DNA from: Enoplosus armatus
Taxonomy: Eukaryota; Chordata; Actinopteri; Centrarchiformes; Enoplosidae
DNA: 64,000 nucleotides
Direction: 5' to 3'
Assembly (NCBI RefSeq): GCF_043641665.1
Contig: NC_092193.1
Span: forward strand, 9,416,501-9,480,500
The position numbers were made by a program, and so were the translations under genes. Below, piece by piece: positions 12,045-42,685 of this stretch. Each line of letters begins with the position of its first letter. The stretch's first letter is position 1. The notes beneath the pieces are model-generated. The model saw nothing but the letters and a program-made list of their open reading frames with translations. It ran no database searches and had not been told where the DNA came from.

Positions 12045-14325
12045 TTAGAAGTTATTTTTTATTACATTCATACATTTTCAACAACAATAGCATGGCTCTA
12101 ATGTCATATGTTCACAGCCACCATGGTAAACATGAGGTAGATCACCCAGACACCTAGGCTACCACTGGGCCGCACATAATTATCAAACACATTTCAGTGA
12201 AGATTGTGAGAGCAAGTTGCATATTAAGTGTTAAATTATTAAAAACAAAGACACATTCTATGGACCATTGGAGTTTAAGTTAAAGTTTTGATCACCAGTC
12301 TTAGATTTGGACTCATTTTTGGGTTCATTCAATAGTGGGAAATATTTTTTTCTGCTGGCAACTTGTATAGTGCAAGTTCACATTTCCTACCCCCAATGAC
12401 ATTCAGTGGATCTAAGAATCATTCATTTGGGTCTTGTGCAAAGCCTTCATGGATGGTTTTGAAGAAGACACACTCCCTTGGTTTAAGCGACCTTAGCATG
12501 CAATCAAATATTACACTTCAATATGATTATCAGTCCAAAATGCTTGTCAAATAAATAAGAATCCCTCGTGGACCTGATTTTCATTTTCAATAAAAATCCA
12601 ACACAAGAACAGGAAGGGATACAGACATATGGTTAAGGACACATCTAGGTAGATTCTTCTTGCCTTTGCAACATAACATCAAATGCAGACAGACATTTAT
12701 GACCAAAATATAATGGAAAAAGTTACACAAGACTACAAAACATCAGTAACCCTCAGTGGTTAAGGGGATGATATAATATATTAATAATGTAAACAAAGCT
12801 TTAAACAGTACAGTAGTCCAAAATCCAATTATTTCATCTTGCTTTACTCAGACAAACAACATTTCTTCTCCTCACAGTTAAATGGTTTCTTCATTCTCAT
12901 TGGTCCGAAAAATGAGGGACTCAAGCAGTGACTGTATGAAACTTAATGTCACTTAAGGCATATTCTTTGGACAACCCTGTGCAGAAACATATAAAAACAT
13001 TCAACTTTCAAGTATATGAAATGATCTGGTCAGCTGCTTTTGGCAGTGTGTTCTTTGATTACCCTTTGTTTTGGGGGCAAAAGATGACAGATTATGAGTT
13101 TAATGTGTGGACGGTGGCCAAGACCATCAGTGTACAATCAGCCTCAGAACAGGAGGTGAACTCCCAGGCACAGTCAGTAGCAGGATATTTGGCAGTGAAG
13201 AGGCTTGCTTATTATATAGCATTTACTGACGTCATGTGATTATGCTTATCCAGTATTTACGTCAGTAAACATGTAATTTAGAACACACCAGTAAACTAAT
13301 ATTACTTCTTTGCTGCTCCGTCTGATTGGCATTACACATTAACAGGTACGTAGTGAAAGTAAAACCCTGTGGCAAGTCAGATAAGTCTGTTCTGGACAAC
13401 AGACCGGCTTCATGGTTGTATTTTCAAGCCATAATAGAACATTAACATCCTACATTCTTGAAAGGACACAACTTGTACTTTTCTTTCGTTGTGAATAAAG
13501 TCATTTGGAAATTAAAACCACGCTCACACAGCTCCTCAACAGAGGGATTATCGATGCCACAAAAATATTTGCAGAGGCACAAGAGAAAAGGATTCCCCAT
13601 TTGTGGTGTAAATGTGCTAGCTCAAATAGTCGCTTATTATTTGAATCCCGATGGGGTTACAGTAGAATTTGAAATGCTTGATTACAGAAATGTAGTGAGC
13701 TGACTTCTTGTAGAGATGAGATTCGTGGAGTTTGAGAGGCAGAGCAGGTGGGAAGGAAAGCGAAGGGAAAAGGCAAGGGGCAGCTGAGGATGTCTTTGGT
13801 GCCAACATAAATTAATGCCAAAAGAAAAACACGGTGAACTCGGAGAAAAGCTTTACCCCTTTAAGTGATCTCCCTTTAAAACCCTGAGATAAACGCGTAT
13901 GTACAGAATGGGACATACTGTAGTCAATGTCCATGTACACATACAATCTTCAAATAGTCACATCATTGATCGGAGAGCATCCGTTTTTGCAAAATACAAC
14001 AACAAAGCAAATAGAGTTCAGTTTCAGCTCTTCTTCAGTCTTTTTCAGTAGGACACAAGCTCAAGTGGAGACAAGCTCAGCTATAAGCAAGAGTTAAAAC
14101 ATGCACTGACCCTCCTCAGAGCCAGGCGTAGTGCACTGTGGTAGTACAGCTGTAGGGAAAGCCATATTAGGTGGCCATGTGTCCACTTGTATGGCACTTC
14201 AGATCTCTACTGACCTTCTGACCTTCCACTGGAATGGCAAGAATTGTGATTGCTGGCTGGTTTGGAATCAAATCTCTCCTCATTTCTGATTGTGTTTCTG
14301 CAGCAGGGCAGCGGATGTTTCAGGT
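12045..14325 (-). other. greb1l: greb1l 3' UTR (inferred)
   Basis: About 2.3 kb from the stop codon to the poly(A) signal, with no competing canonical minus-strand signal. It contains a perfect 11-bp inverted repeat (13222-13269). Confidence 0.5.
12058..12063 (-). terminator. greb1l: greb1l poly(A) signal
   Basis: AATAAA on the minus strand, followed in transcript direction by a T/GT-rich element (12005-12040, minus strand GTTTTTTTGTTTGTTTTTT). It is the first canonical AATAAA I find after the stop codon. Confidence 0.6.
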
Positions 14326-32234
<17,909 letters not shown>

Positions 32235-32821
32235 TATCTGTGGGAGCAAGGAGAAATGAGCAGGACGATGAGCAAAAGATGCACAGTCATGGTACTGTCT
32301 ATCTCAATTCATGGATTCAATTCTTCCATAAGGTGTCACAAATTAGATATCAAACAGTGCATGATGAAAACTGTTTGATTACTGTATAAACAATCAGTTC
32401 AGTAAGGATTGTCTATTAGAAGTCCTTCAGCTGGAGTTTATGCTTCAAGCATTATGCTTAATGAATCAAGCTGTAGATGCCTCCAGTGTAGGAACTGTCT
32501 TATAGTTCAGTATAAGATTTAACACCAGCGCAACACCAGATGAATGTGTACATATAAACCTGAAGTAATCATGTGTGTACACTTTACAAAAGAAGAGTGG
32601 CAGTCACAGTGAGGAGAGGTTTTACACTATTGATGGCTGTGCTTTATATTAACAAACACTACAAGCAGCTGAAAAAGACAGACCAGTCCGAGCTTATCAA
32701 TGACTGTAATCAACACCGTAGTTTTATTTTAGTGGAGGTGCAGATCTGCTATGTCGACTAAGATGTATGTCTTCCAACCCTAGTTGTATTTTTTCCATCT
32801 TAAATGTGCAGACCTGAAGGG

Positions 32822-33131
32822 ATTTGATTCATTGATTAGTTCATCTATGTACATTTTTCAAGCAAAAATTCTAAAACTTTTCACTTTTCAAAACGTTTCT
32901 CAAATGTGAAGACTTGCTGCTTTTCTTTGACTAATATGATAGTAAACGGGACATCTTAAGGTTTTGGACTGTCACTGACAATTGAAAGACGTCACATTGG
33001 GCTCTGGGTAATTGTTGCTGGGAATTTTTCACTATTTTCTGACATTTTATTGACCAAACTATTAAAAGGCTAATCAAGAAAACAATTGTCAGATTAATCA
33101 ATGGTGGAAAATAATCTTTAGTCGCAGCCCT
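32822..33131 (-). mobile_element. AT-rich MITE-like repeat, family A copy 2
   Basis: Minus-oriented copy in greb1l intron 1: GATTCATTGATTAG at one end, GAAAGACGTCACATTGGGCT in the middle, GACATTTTATTGACCAAACT and AGTCGCAGCCCT at the other end. Confidence 0.65.
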
Positions 33132-33229
33132 ATGTGTGTGTACTTGTGTCTGGTTTACCAGAGGCTCCTGCAAATAATAAGAGAACTAAATAACTGAGAA
33201 TAATAACTCAGCATATGTGTGCTTGCAGT

Positions 33230-33257
<28 letters not shown>
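33230..33257. repeat. (CA)14 microsatellite
   Basis: Perfect run in greb1l intron 1. Confidence 0.95.
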
Positions 33258-33261
<4 letters not shown>

Positions 33262-34280
33262 CTCTATGTCGGCCCAAACATAATGGCCAAGGCCAGTGGC
33301 TTTTTCCTATCTTTTTTTGGTTCTTTCTCCTTCTGTCTGTTGTGTCACTCTGTCTGCTCTGCCACCGTGCCCCCTCCACCCCAGTGTCCACTCTGGGACA
33401 TCTGCCGGGGTCGGCTGTGTGGGCCAGAGGTTGGCTGGCTCTCTGGTGGCAGGTGGCAGCTGGACTGAGGGCTAAGCATGTAGTCTCAAAGAAGAGAGAA
33501 CAAGAAAGAGACAGAGGGGAGAAAGAAAGAGAGACAGAGAGCACTCCAAATGTGGTGAAAAAGCAGCACTGACCAATGGCTGTGCTACATCATGGTGTCC
33601 ATTCATTGCACAATGGAGCTTCCTACTCAAACTCCCATTTTCCAGTTTGTCATAACATTTCACTCGAGCTGTTTTTAATATGAAGCCAGTAATCAAGAGT
33701 GTTCAAACTGCGTGGGGTGGAGAGCTGAAAAAGAAAATACAGGGAGTTTTGGCTGCTTTCCTGACACATGAGTTTGGCCTGAAATGCCCTCCATATTTGT
33801 CCTTGGACTACATTTGACTGGTGCAGGCCAGTGTTCATCAACACTAGAGCAGCCAAGTGGAGGTCCAGGTTGAACACTTCAGCTGTTTGGGAAAACAGCG
33901 CAGCTGTTGAAGCAATTACATGACAAGGTTATGTGTTGTATCTTTAGTTTTGACAGTCAGTTGTATAACTGACCTAAACTTGAGCTCAGAGTTTAGTGAT
34001 AAATAACCCCAGACTTTTTTTAGTCTACAATCTACAATCCAAGGCTGTTTATTTGCATGTCATGCTTCTGCAGCAGCTTTTACAAACTATTTATTTTGTT
34101 AGGGGCAAAAGAGCACAAAGGCTGAATTAGAAATGTAGCCGCAGCTATTTAGCTAAATGAAAACATGATACAAAACTGGAATAATCTAAGCTATTTAGCA
34201 CTTAAAATAGGTCACTGAAAGGTATGATTCTTTTTTTAATGAAAAAACAATCATGTGTTAGATTGGTAGATTAGTTAATG

Positions 34281-34568
34281 ACAACTACTTTTCAAAATTA
34301 ATTTGGGATTCATTAGATTAATCTGCCAATTATTTTCTCAATTAATAGATTAGTTGTCTATAAAATGTCAGAAAGTAGTGAAAAACGTCCAGCCAAGATC
34401 ACAAGGTGAGGTCTTTAAATGTTTTGTTTTGTACGGCCAACAGTCCAAAACACAAAGATATTCAGTTTTCTATCATGTGACAAAGAACAGCAGCAAAGTG
34501 AATATTTGGATTTTTTGCTCGAAAAAGGACCAAAACTCTTAATCGATTATAAATAGCTGTTGATTAAG
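34281..34568 (+). mobile_element. AT-rich MITE-like repeat, family A copy 3
   Basis: Plus-oriented copy: TTAATCTGCCAATTATTTTC, TCTATAAAATGTCAGAAAGT, GTGAAAAACGTCCAGCCAAG, CACAAAGATATTCAGTTTTC and CTTAATCGATTATAAATAGC. Confidence 0.7.
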
Positions 34569-37053
34569 GTAATAAGTTAACTGACTTCTCATTTCATCTC
34601 TAAAATTCCTGAACGTATTTTCCAGTCAAAATCTTGCATACTTGTGAAAGTAACCATGTCTTAATTTATACATCATCACAAACAACATGGAGGTGGCTGC
34701 TTGTTCACACACGCACACATATAAAAATAAAAAAATGAACTTTGCAGCAATTAAATCAATGATGGTTAGTTGTACTGTTCGTCTGAACCCCACACTGAAT
34801 ATGTCAGTCAGTGAATCAATAGCCACAGATACACTGTGTCTTTTGGTCACACAGATCCCTCCCTTTTTATTTTGTCAATAATGGGAAAGGTGGGAATAAA
34901 GTTGGAGCAGCCTTCCTCCTCCCAGGTTTCATTTTGCCCATGCCTGGACAGGTTCCAGACCCCGTGTTTACCTAACAACCTTCCTGGGGAGGAATCTGAC
35001 CAACCCAGACAAAAGACAAGATTAACAATGCCTGGCGGTGCTGTCAAAGAGATAAGAAGCTTAACAGAATGAAGCTAGAGTATTTCTTGCTTAACTGATG
35101 GAGGAAGGTGGCTGCACAGAGAAACAAAGATGGAGGGGGTAAAAAAAGAAAAGAAAATGAGTGCCTGAGGGCGTCTTTCAAGCAGCCGCTGCCTCCAGAG
35201 GCCTCTTTGGCTGGCTGACCCTCAGGCCTCAGCGGACAGATTTGTCATTAACCTTGCGCAGGCCGGAGGTGAACACAGAGAGTGACCTTTTATCACCTGC
35301 GCAACTTAAAACAAAGCGTGAGTGTGGCAGAGGTCGCCTAACGGTTGTTTCTGGGGTGTGACTCAGGTGGTTGCTAAGGTCAATTGTAGAGGCAGGGGGG
35401 TATTTCAGGTGAGTCAGCGGCTTCAGTCCACTTGATGGATGGTTAAACATAATGAGTGGACTCTACCGGGGAGATACAGTTTTATGTTCAAAGACTAAAG
35501 GCTAAAAGGGGCTGTTCATGTCACTGAGCGGTGACTTTAAAACGGCCTCTCAGCCTCTCAGATGGTCAGTCAAGACCATTCCTCAGCTCCTGGGTGGCAT
35601 CAACAGATTGCATGAATGTGACCCCAGGTCAAAATAAACTAGTTTAATCTTCACTCAGCGGATTTGAGAGGACCAAGACAGAGAAAATATGAGAACACGG
35701 GGCACTCTGAAATAATAGCCGACAACACACGAGCAGTGCATTAAAAACATGGTGACTTACGTTGTCGGATTGTTCCCAGGCGCGAAGCGACTTGTTCACC
35801 TCTGCTACATGCTGGATCGCTACCACTCAGCGGAAAGTTTCAGCAAAGACATTTCACTCAGCGCTTCGAAGACCTGGGGGAGAGCAGGGAGATCTCTAAT
35901 TAGATCACAGAGTGTCACTGTCAAAGAAACACAAATGAAACATTTTATATGTTCTGAAAGACATGTTGTGGCATACTGGGGTTAGATTAGGTTAGGTTAG
36001 GTAGCCATGTTAATCTCAATTCATTAAAAACTCATTTAGTGTCTTCTTGCTTCCACTGCATGTTTTCCCACTGCATTACAGGGATTTTCAAGAAATCAGC
36101 CTCACGGAGACAACATGACACTCATTTCTTGAAAAGACACTCTCAAAACATGATGAAAAAACAATCTTTTGACTAACAGGTGAAATAAACTACTCCAGAC
36201 TAAGTCCATTAGCAGTTTCATTTTCTACTTGTATCAAGAATTTTACGACTGTAGTAATGTGTACAATTTTTTTGCAAGATAAAAAACAATGTTTAGGTAA
36301 TGTACCATTGTAAAGAAAGCCAAAAACGTCAACTGTTCGCTGAAACATGAATGCCACAGACAGACCGGCACTACAGGTCACCACAAAGAACAAGCCCATT
36401 CACAAAATGAATGGGTGCACTTACGGCCACTCAAACATTAAGAGTGGATCAAACCATGACATATGTACTCGCTGTACTCCGAGACTAAATAGGCGTTATG
36501 TGATACTGCAGCCCCGGGGCTATTTTCATAAAACACAATTGGGTGTTTTAGTTTGTAGCTGCACACAGTCACTCTGCTCTGAAAGGATGTGCCAGTTACT
36601 TTGACCCTTTGACAAAGTATTGTTTGGCCACTCTGATGGCTCTGATATAGCTCAAGCAAAGTTCCCTTCAAAACACTGACTGTCACAATCTACCCTGTCA
36701 ACACTCCTGACTGTGTGGTGCTGTTCTGTAAGGGGGGAGGCTGGTCTGGGATCCAAGTCCTTTCAAATAGCAAGTGTAGACAAACTGGTTCAACTTGCAT
36801 TTACTGACCACACTGGACCTTATTTTGTGAATGATTAGCCAGCTTGATACAGCTAATCAAAGAGTAAAAAATGTCAATATGTCAGACAGAATCCTGTGCT
36901 CCTTCACATTCTGGGGAAGTGAAATGCTTACTGAAATTTTTGTTTAAGATAAAAGAAAATTATATCAGAATTCAATACAGGATTGATCAAGTGAAATGTA
37001 CTCTTCTAGCTAAAGTACATCATAACACAAGTTCATGCTTCCACTGGGTGTTC

Positions 37054-37102
37054 CCACAAAGGATATGAATCTCAACCACAAAGGATATGAATCTCAACCA
37101 CA
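37054..37102. repeat. 22-bp direct tandem duplication
   Basis: The unit CCACAAAGGATATGAATCTC plus AA occurs twice with no mismatch, followed by five further matching bases. Confidence 0.92.
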
Positions 37103-38708
37103 GGTCTCGCACTCTGCTAATTACCCAGAGTCTTGAAATATTTTGATGCTTATCTGGTCGTGAAGGGTAGACGACGCAGAAGGAGACACAGATGGCTCCT
37201 GAGATGAAGATGAGGGAGCCGTAAATCTAGATACCAACAGAAGCTCCGGCCCGAGGCGCTGAATAAGCTCCTGTTTTTCCAGTAATGACATTTAAGGGAA
37301 TGTTTACACTGACACGCCGGTTTAGTTTCTTACTTAGATGCCAGGTCGGATTCCAGGCAATAGTTAAAGACACGCACATTTTACAATTACACTTTGTCTT
37401 GCAAGTGCAACTGCATGTGCACACACACACCCAACGTATGTAAATCATACATTCGTATGTACACATATATAATATCTCATTTGTGTATGTTTAAATTGTT
37501 CCCTTAACTTTGTTTTTAACAAATGAAACCATAAAATTGAACAGTCAACCGTCGTATTATTATTGCTTAGATTTTACATTGAAGACTGTAATGAAAAATG
37601 ATTTGTTCTCAAACAATATTTTGTTTATTTGCAATTATTACTTTTTCTGTAAATGGTATGCTTTGTTAAGAACTTAAATCACATGTTGTGAAATAAACCT
37701 CATCACAGGCCTTTATCCGAAGCATTTTAGATATTTAACTCTATCTAACCGTGCTGATCTTACTTTTAACCCTGCCTTTTCTTCCTCTCCAGTCCTTCTT
37801 TTGTTTCTCCCTCAACTGCATAATTATTTATAATTTACAATAAAGGGAGAGAGGCAGGATTAAATTTACTTCCCCTCTTAACCTGGTTTGATCACATTCT
37901 GACTCAGCAGATCCTTCAAGTCAAAGCCAACGCATTTCTAAATAAATGTAAGGAAATCATTCTACTGTTTTTTTGATCTTATTCCATATAAATATCTGAG
38001 AAATGGAGGTAGGAAGATGTTGATACTGATACTGATAATTAAACAACTACAGGTAGCTAAAAAACGAGGTAATCCAGCATTTACTTAAATTAAAACTACC
38101 TATTGACTAAATGTGTTTTTTTTTCTTTTCACCTTATGAAACTAACTGTAGATAAAATAAAAATTTGATAAATATCTAAACAGTTTTCACCTCATTGTTA
38201 TGCTTTAACATTTAAGGTCCATACTAATAGCAGAAATGCGGGAAAGAGCTCAGCACACTCTTAACATTAGAAAAGCTGTGGTGAAAAGACACTGGCCATC
38301 AGACATAAGAGAAAGGGGGATGGGGTTAAGAAATGAGGAAGAAAAAAAAGACAAACATCTCTCAATGTTCCCTAAATTAGGTGCTAAAAGCCCATCTCAT
38401 TAATGCTACCTCAGGGCCACATGTGACACACAGCGAGCAGTTTAAGTGCTGTACCTTCCATGGCTACACGACCGGTGGATGAACCCTTCAAATCCAAATA
38501 AAACGCGGTAAATCCCAAACGTGAAGGCGGCTTTTTTTTCTTCAAATATAGTCCATTTTTGATGATAAATCCTCGTGGAAAGAATGTGTGATATCCAGAC
38601 AGCATATGGAGTTTCACTCTTCTCTGGTATGTCTCAAGCCACCTTTGTCATGATACTCTATAGAAAGAAATGGGGATCCCACTCTGCCCCTCAGTACAGC
38701 AGAAACCC

Positions 38709-38712
38709 TCCC

Positions 38713-38746
<34 letters not shown>

Positions 38747-38803
38747 GTCCTCTCTCTCTCTCACTCACATGCAAACAAACACACACACACACACATACAC
38801 ACA
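38709..38803. repeat. compound (CT)n / (CA)n microsatellite
   Basis: A CT run (38709-38762, one GTC interruption) is followed by a CA run (38776-38803, one AT interruption). The tract is pyrimidine-rich and length-unstable by nature. Confidence 0.92.
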
Positions 38804-39090
38804 AACCCCTCCCATAGTCCCCTATGCCGTCCTCTGTCCTGTGCCATTTGCCAAGGAGGGGGGGAATCCACCGGGGGGTCATTCATCTTGGCCCTGCTGA
38901 CCCCCTGTGGTGACAGATGCTCTTGGAGGCCTGCAGAGCTTTGGGAGGCAGGGGGGGACAAAGAAGAAGGCCTGCATTTCCCCGTAGCCACACAGCCACG
39001 GCGCCCTGCCACGCGTGACCCCCAGCACGCAAAGACATCCGCTGTTGGCACTGTGTCAGGTGGAAGTTTTAATTTTCTGGAAAGGGAGGT

Positions 39091-39107
39091 GGGGGGGGGG
39101 GGGGGGG
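39091..39107. repeat. poly(G)17 tract
   Basis: Seventeen consecutive G preceded by GGGAGGT; a quadruplex-prone mononucleotide run and a likely site of sequencing-length error. Confidence 0.9.
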
Positions 39108-41655
39108 TCTTCAAATCAACCTTTCGCTCTCAGTCTCTTGCAGCCACACCCGAGACTTTTTTATTGGGGGGGCCAATTCAGAGACAGGAGAACGCGTCCC
39201 CAGCAAAACGGGGACAAGAATGTCAGGTCAGCTTGAGCATTTTGTCTTCGTAGCCTTGCCCGGGATTGACCCCACACTGGGCTTTTACTCCCGCTATAAA
39301 TACCAGGGGCTCATCTGGTCAAAATAAATAAACGGAAATGTACCACAAATCAACAGGCAGAGGCAGATGTTGGGGGATTATATGTCATTATAGCCTAGTG
39401 ATCAGCGCTAGTACCTTATCACGATATTACTAAATGGAGAGGTTACTCATAACCACGGGGCCCAAGAGTGATCACGCTGTACGCAAGCAAAGTTGGTCTG
39501 TTCATCACTACTAAAACATGCACTAAATGTCAAACTTTAAAATATAAAACGAATCAAATCACTCTTCCCTTGAGTCCAGCTTCCTCATAGTGACACACTT
39601 AACTATCTCCTGACTTTGAATGGTAAACACAAGCAGCTGCCAGATTGCCAAGTCTAACTGTATACTGCCAGGACTTTGTTTGCACTGCAGTTCCTAATGT
39701 TTCTAACACTAATATATTAAAAGTTACATGAATCACTTACTGTAGCCGTACACATTTTAAGTTATAATAAGAATTGTACGGCGTCCCAAGGCTTCTGTGT
39801 CTCTTTTCCTGCAGACTAATTTATGTCAAGTAAAGTCAGCAAGAATTTGTCAGGTAAATAGTAGGTCTGAGCAAACTCACATGTACTTGCTGGCAGGGAA
39901 GATGCACTCACCATTTACCATGACTCAGAGTAATACCAATATTTCCCCTCAGATTAATTGATTAGATTTATTCGGAGTTGAAATGGATTTTATTGCAATC
40001 GGAGAACAAAGAACCTTGAATGTAGAATTCTCAAGAAATTGTGGTTTTAACTGAAAGTACCTACTTAAAACACAAAATAATCATAGCAATATTTGCAATA
40101 ACCTCTGGTTAAAATTTCAGTTGCCATAAATTCTCCCATTATCAACATCTCCCTTTACTGGCGCAGGTTTCTTGCTTCACTGAGCCTTGTCACTGATGTT
40201 CCAGTTCATTACCACAGACACAGTCAACAGTTGTTTTAATCAAGTCGTGTGCAGCTCTTCTCACCTCCTCTCCAATGGTTATATTAGGGCACTGTCAGTG
40301 TGAGGGCTGCTGTAAACCACCACACGAGCCAATCAGGGCCTCCATTAGTCCTTACGGGGCTTTCATGCACTCATTTCTCTCAATCAGCCACATTTGTCTA
40401 AACATTGGGCTTGAGTTTGACTGTGAAATTTGTCCGGCTATTGCTGATCTGGACCACACATGGGACACTTTTCAAGCACTGCCTCTGGTTATATTTGACA
40501 TTTTTAAGTGATACATATTGTAAATGAACTGTAGTTATCACATGTAGCAAAAGTGAAATCTCTACAATGACCCATCTGATTTATCAGCGTAGCCACAAGT
40601 TCAACTGGGGGAAAAGAGCTGTCAGTGTGATTTATCTCTAAGCCCCTGACTTTGACATGGCCTGTCTTAAATAGCCCATTTAGAACGGAGATAATGAGTA
40701 AACCCAGCATTTTGTTTGGCCTCAAAAGACGCTGGGCGAAAAAACAAAAGAGTGTGGATTGAATGCTTGCCCGCCCCCGAGCCCATCCTTCACCGCTGCA
40801 TTGAGCTCCTGCTAAAGTCCCTGACAAAGGGGAAGTATCCTTGCCACCGCCACCTGAGGAAAGACGAGTCACATGCTCAGCTGGGGGGGGTTCTGCAAGA
40901 TCTTGGGCTTGGGGGTAGGGGAGAGGGGCTCTTCCTCTCTTAGGATTCCCAGAGGAGCACCACAGCTTTGTCTTAGCTGACTCTACTAGTTGCACGTGAC
41001 GTGGTTGTTTGGAGTAAGTAACCTGCCTAACATAGCATATTAGGATGGCTTCTATTGATCATACAACATGGCAGGTCTGAGGCTCTGATGCTGCAGGGAA
41101 GAATGAGAAGTCCTCTGCAGCTGATTCAACCGACAAATCAAGAGATGAGAGATGAGTATCAGGTGGGGAGGAAGTACAGCAACCAAGGTGCTAATTAGCA
41201 CGTCTGACTCTTATAATAAGAAAACAATCCTGCGGCTCAACTGTCAAAAAACAAAACACGAAAACAAAACTGCCACCATGTGAAAATTCCCGCAACTGAA
41301 TTCCTTTTTCTACCTCGCTTCACGTGGGCTACCTGACGCCAAGGGTGTGAGGACTCGCACTGCTGTTTACTATCCGGGTGGCAGTCCACGGCTCTAATTT
41401 CCTTATAAAAGCCCCACAACCTTCTTCGAAAACCCCCTCCTCCCGCTCCTCTGGACTACCTGCTGGGCCCTGAAGTGCAAATCGCTGCTAGTGAGGATAG
41501 CAGATGAGCTAAGGTCATTCATGGCTTTCCAGTGGGCCACACAAACAAAGGCACACATTCCAGCTGAATGCCAATGCTGAAGTCGGCAGCAACAGAGAGA
41601 AAGAGAGATAGAAGGAGACAGAGCAGGGCTCTGTGGAGATAATAGCCTGAGGGTG

Positions 41656-41667
41656 CGTGTGTGTGTG

Positions 41668-41702
<35 letters not shown>
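41656..41702. repeat. (GT)n microsatellite, one interruption
   Basis: GT run with a single CAT interruption near 41668, in greb1l intron 1. Confidence 0.93.
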
Positions 41703-41703
<1 letters not shown>

Positions 41704-42483
41704 CTAGGGGATTATCTGTGGAACTATAAAGTGGGGTGAACCAGGGTTTAAGGCCTGGTGTGACCAGAGGGAACGGGGGCAGGGTCCAGGGCTTGAAGAG
41801 GGGTGGACAAAAGGAGCATTTGGGCAGATGAAGAAGTCATCATCATTAAGCCACTGGGAGTTTACTGTCCAGTTATAAAACTCATTTCAAAATTAGGGGC
41901 TAGGGGGTGCGTGTGAAAGGGCAGCAGGGCTGGGAAGGCCGGCGAGGGGCTGGAGGGCGCTGTAAGGACTCGCTGAGGAACTGTAGCGCTAATTCATTAG
42001 GGGACAAGCAGGCTTTGTGTGAACACTAGGTTGATTGGAGCGGTGACCTTGCCACACACTCTGCCCCAGCGGATGAGTTTAAGGGCAAGGCATTTAACCT
42101 TAAACTAAATCTCAGCCACGGAACAAAGGCCAGCATCACTTAATGGCACAGGCCCACCAAACAGAGAGCTGATGCAGCACGAATGGAAAACAAGCCTTAT
42201 TAAAAGTTGCCAAGTCACAGATAACACGGTGCACTCTACTTGTTTACAGTAAAATTATAATATGTATAAAGTATCATAACTAATATCAAAGAATATTACT
42301 TGGAATTTTTATTTTCATGTTTTTGCTAAATAAGTAGCAATCATTAAATTGTGTGTAAGTTTTTATTCATTTTTTGCTTTAATGAATACAAATAAGAAAC
42401 TTGACTTAAGTGACAGGTGAGTGTAGACAACGTTTTGGGTGTTTGAACCAGAAAAACCTCAAACTTCCTTTTACACTTGAAAA

Positions 42484-42685
42484 CAGTGCTGCAACTAATA
42501 CATAATTTCCATTAGCAATTATTGTCTTGATAAATCAATTAATTGTTTTGTCTATAAAAAGTCACAAAATAGTGACAAAAACCCCAGTTGGGCTTGCTAA
42601 CAATATGACATAGAAAAGCAGCAAATATTGACCTTTGAGAAGCTGGAACCAGTGAACTTTAATCAACTAATTGTTTCAGGTCAAC
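42484..42685 (+). mobile_element. AT-rich MITE-like repeat, family A copy 4 (internally deleted)
   Basis: Keeps the 5' end CAGTGCTGCAACTAATACAT and the 3' part TTTGAGAAGCTGGAACCAGT, but lacks about 100 central bases relative to the other copies. Confidence 0.65.

Noticed and set aside
35980..36001. TTAGG-like repeats, considered as an interstitial telomere relic
   Set aside because: Only about three imperfect units and not the vertebrate TTAGGG motif.
40504..40995. 163-codon open frame on the minus strand in greb1l intron 1
   Set aside because: Low-complexity and GC-driven, with no recognisable domain, no splice context and no relation to the flanking gene; most likely chance.
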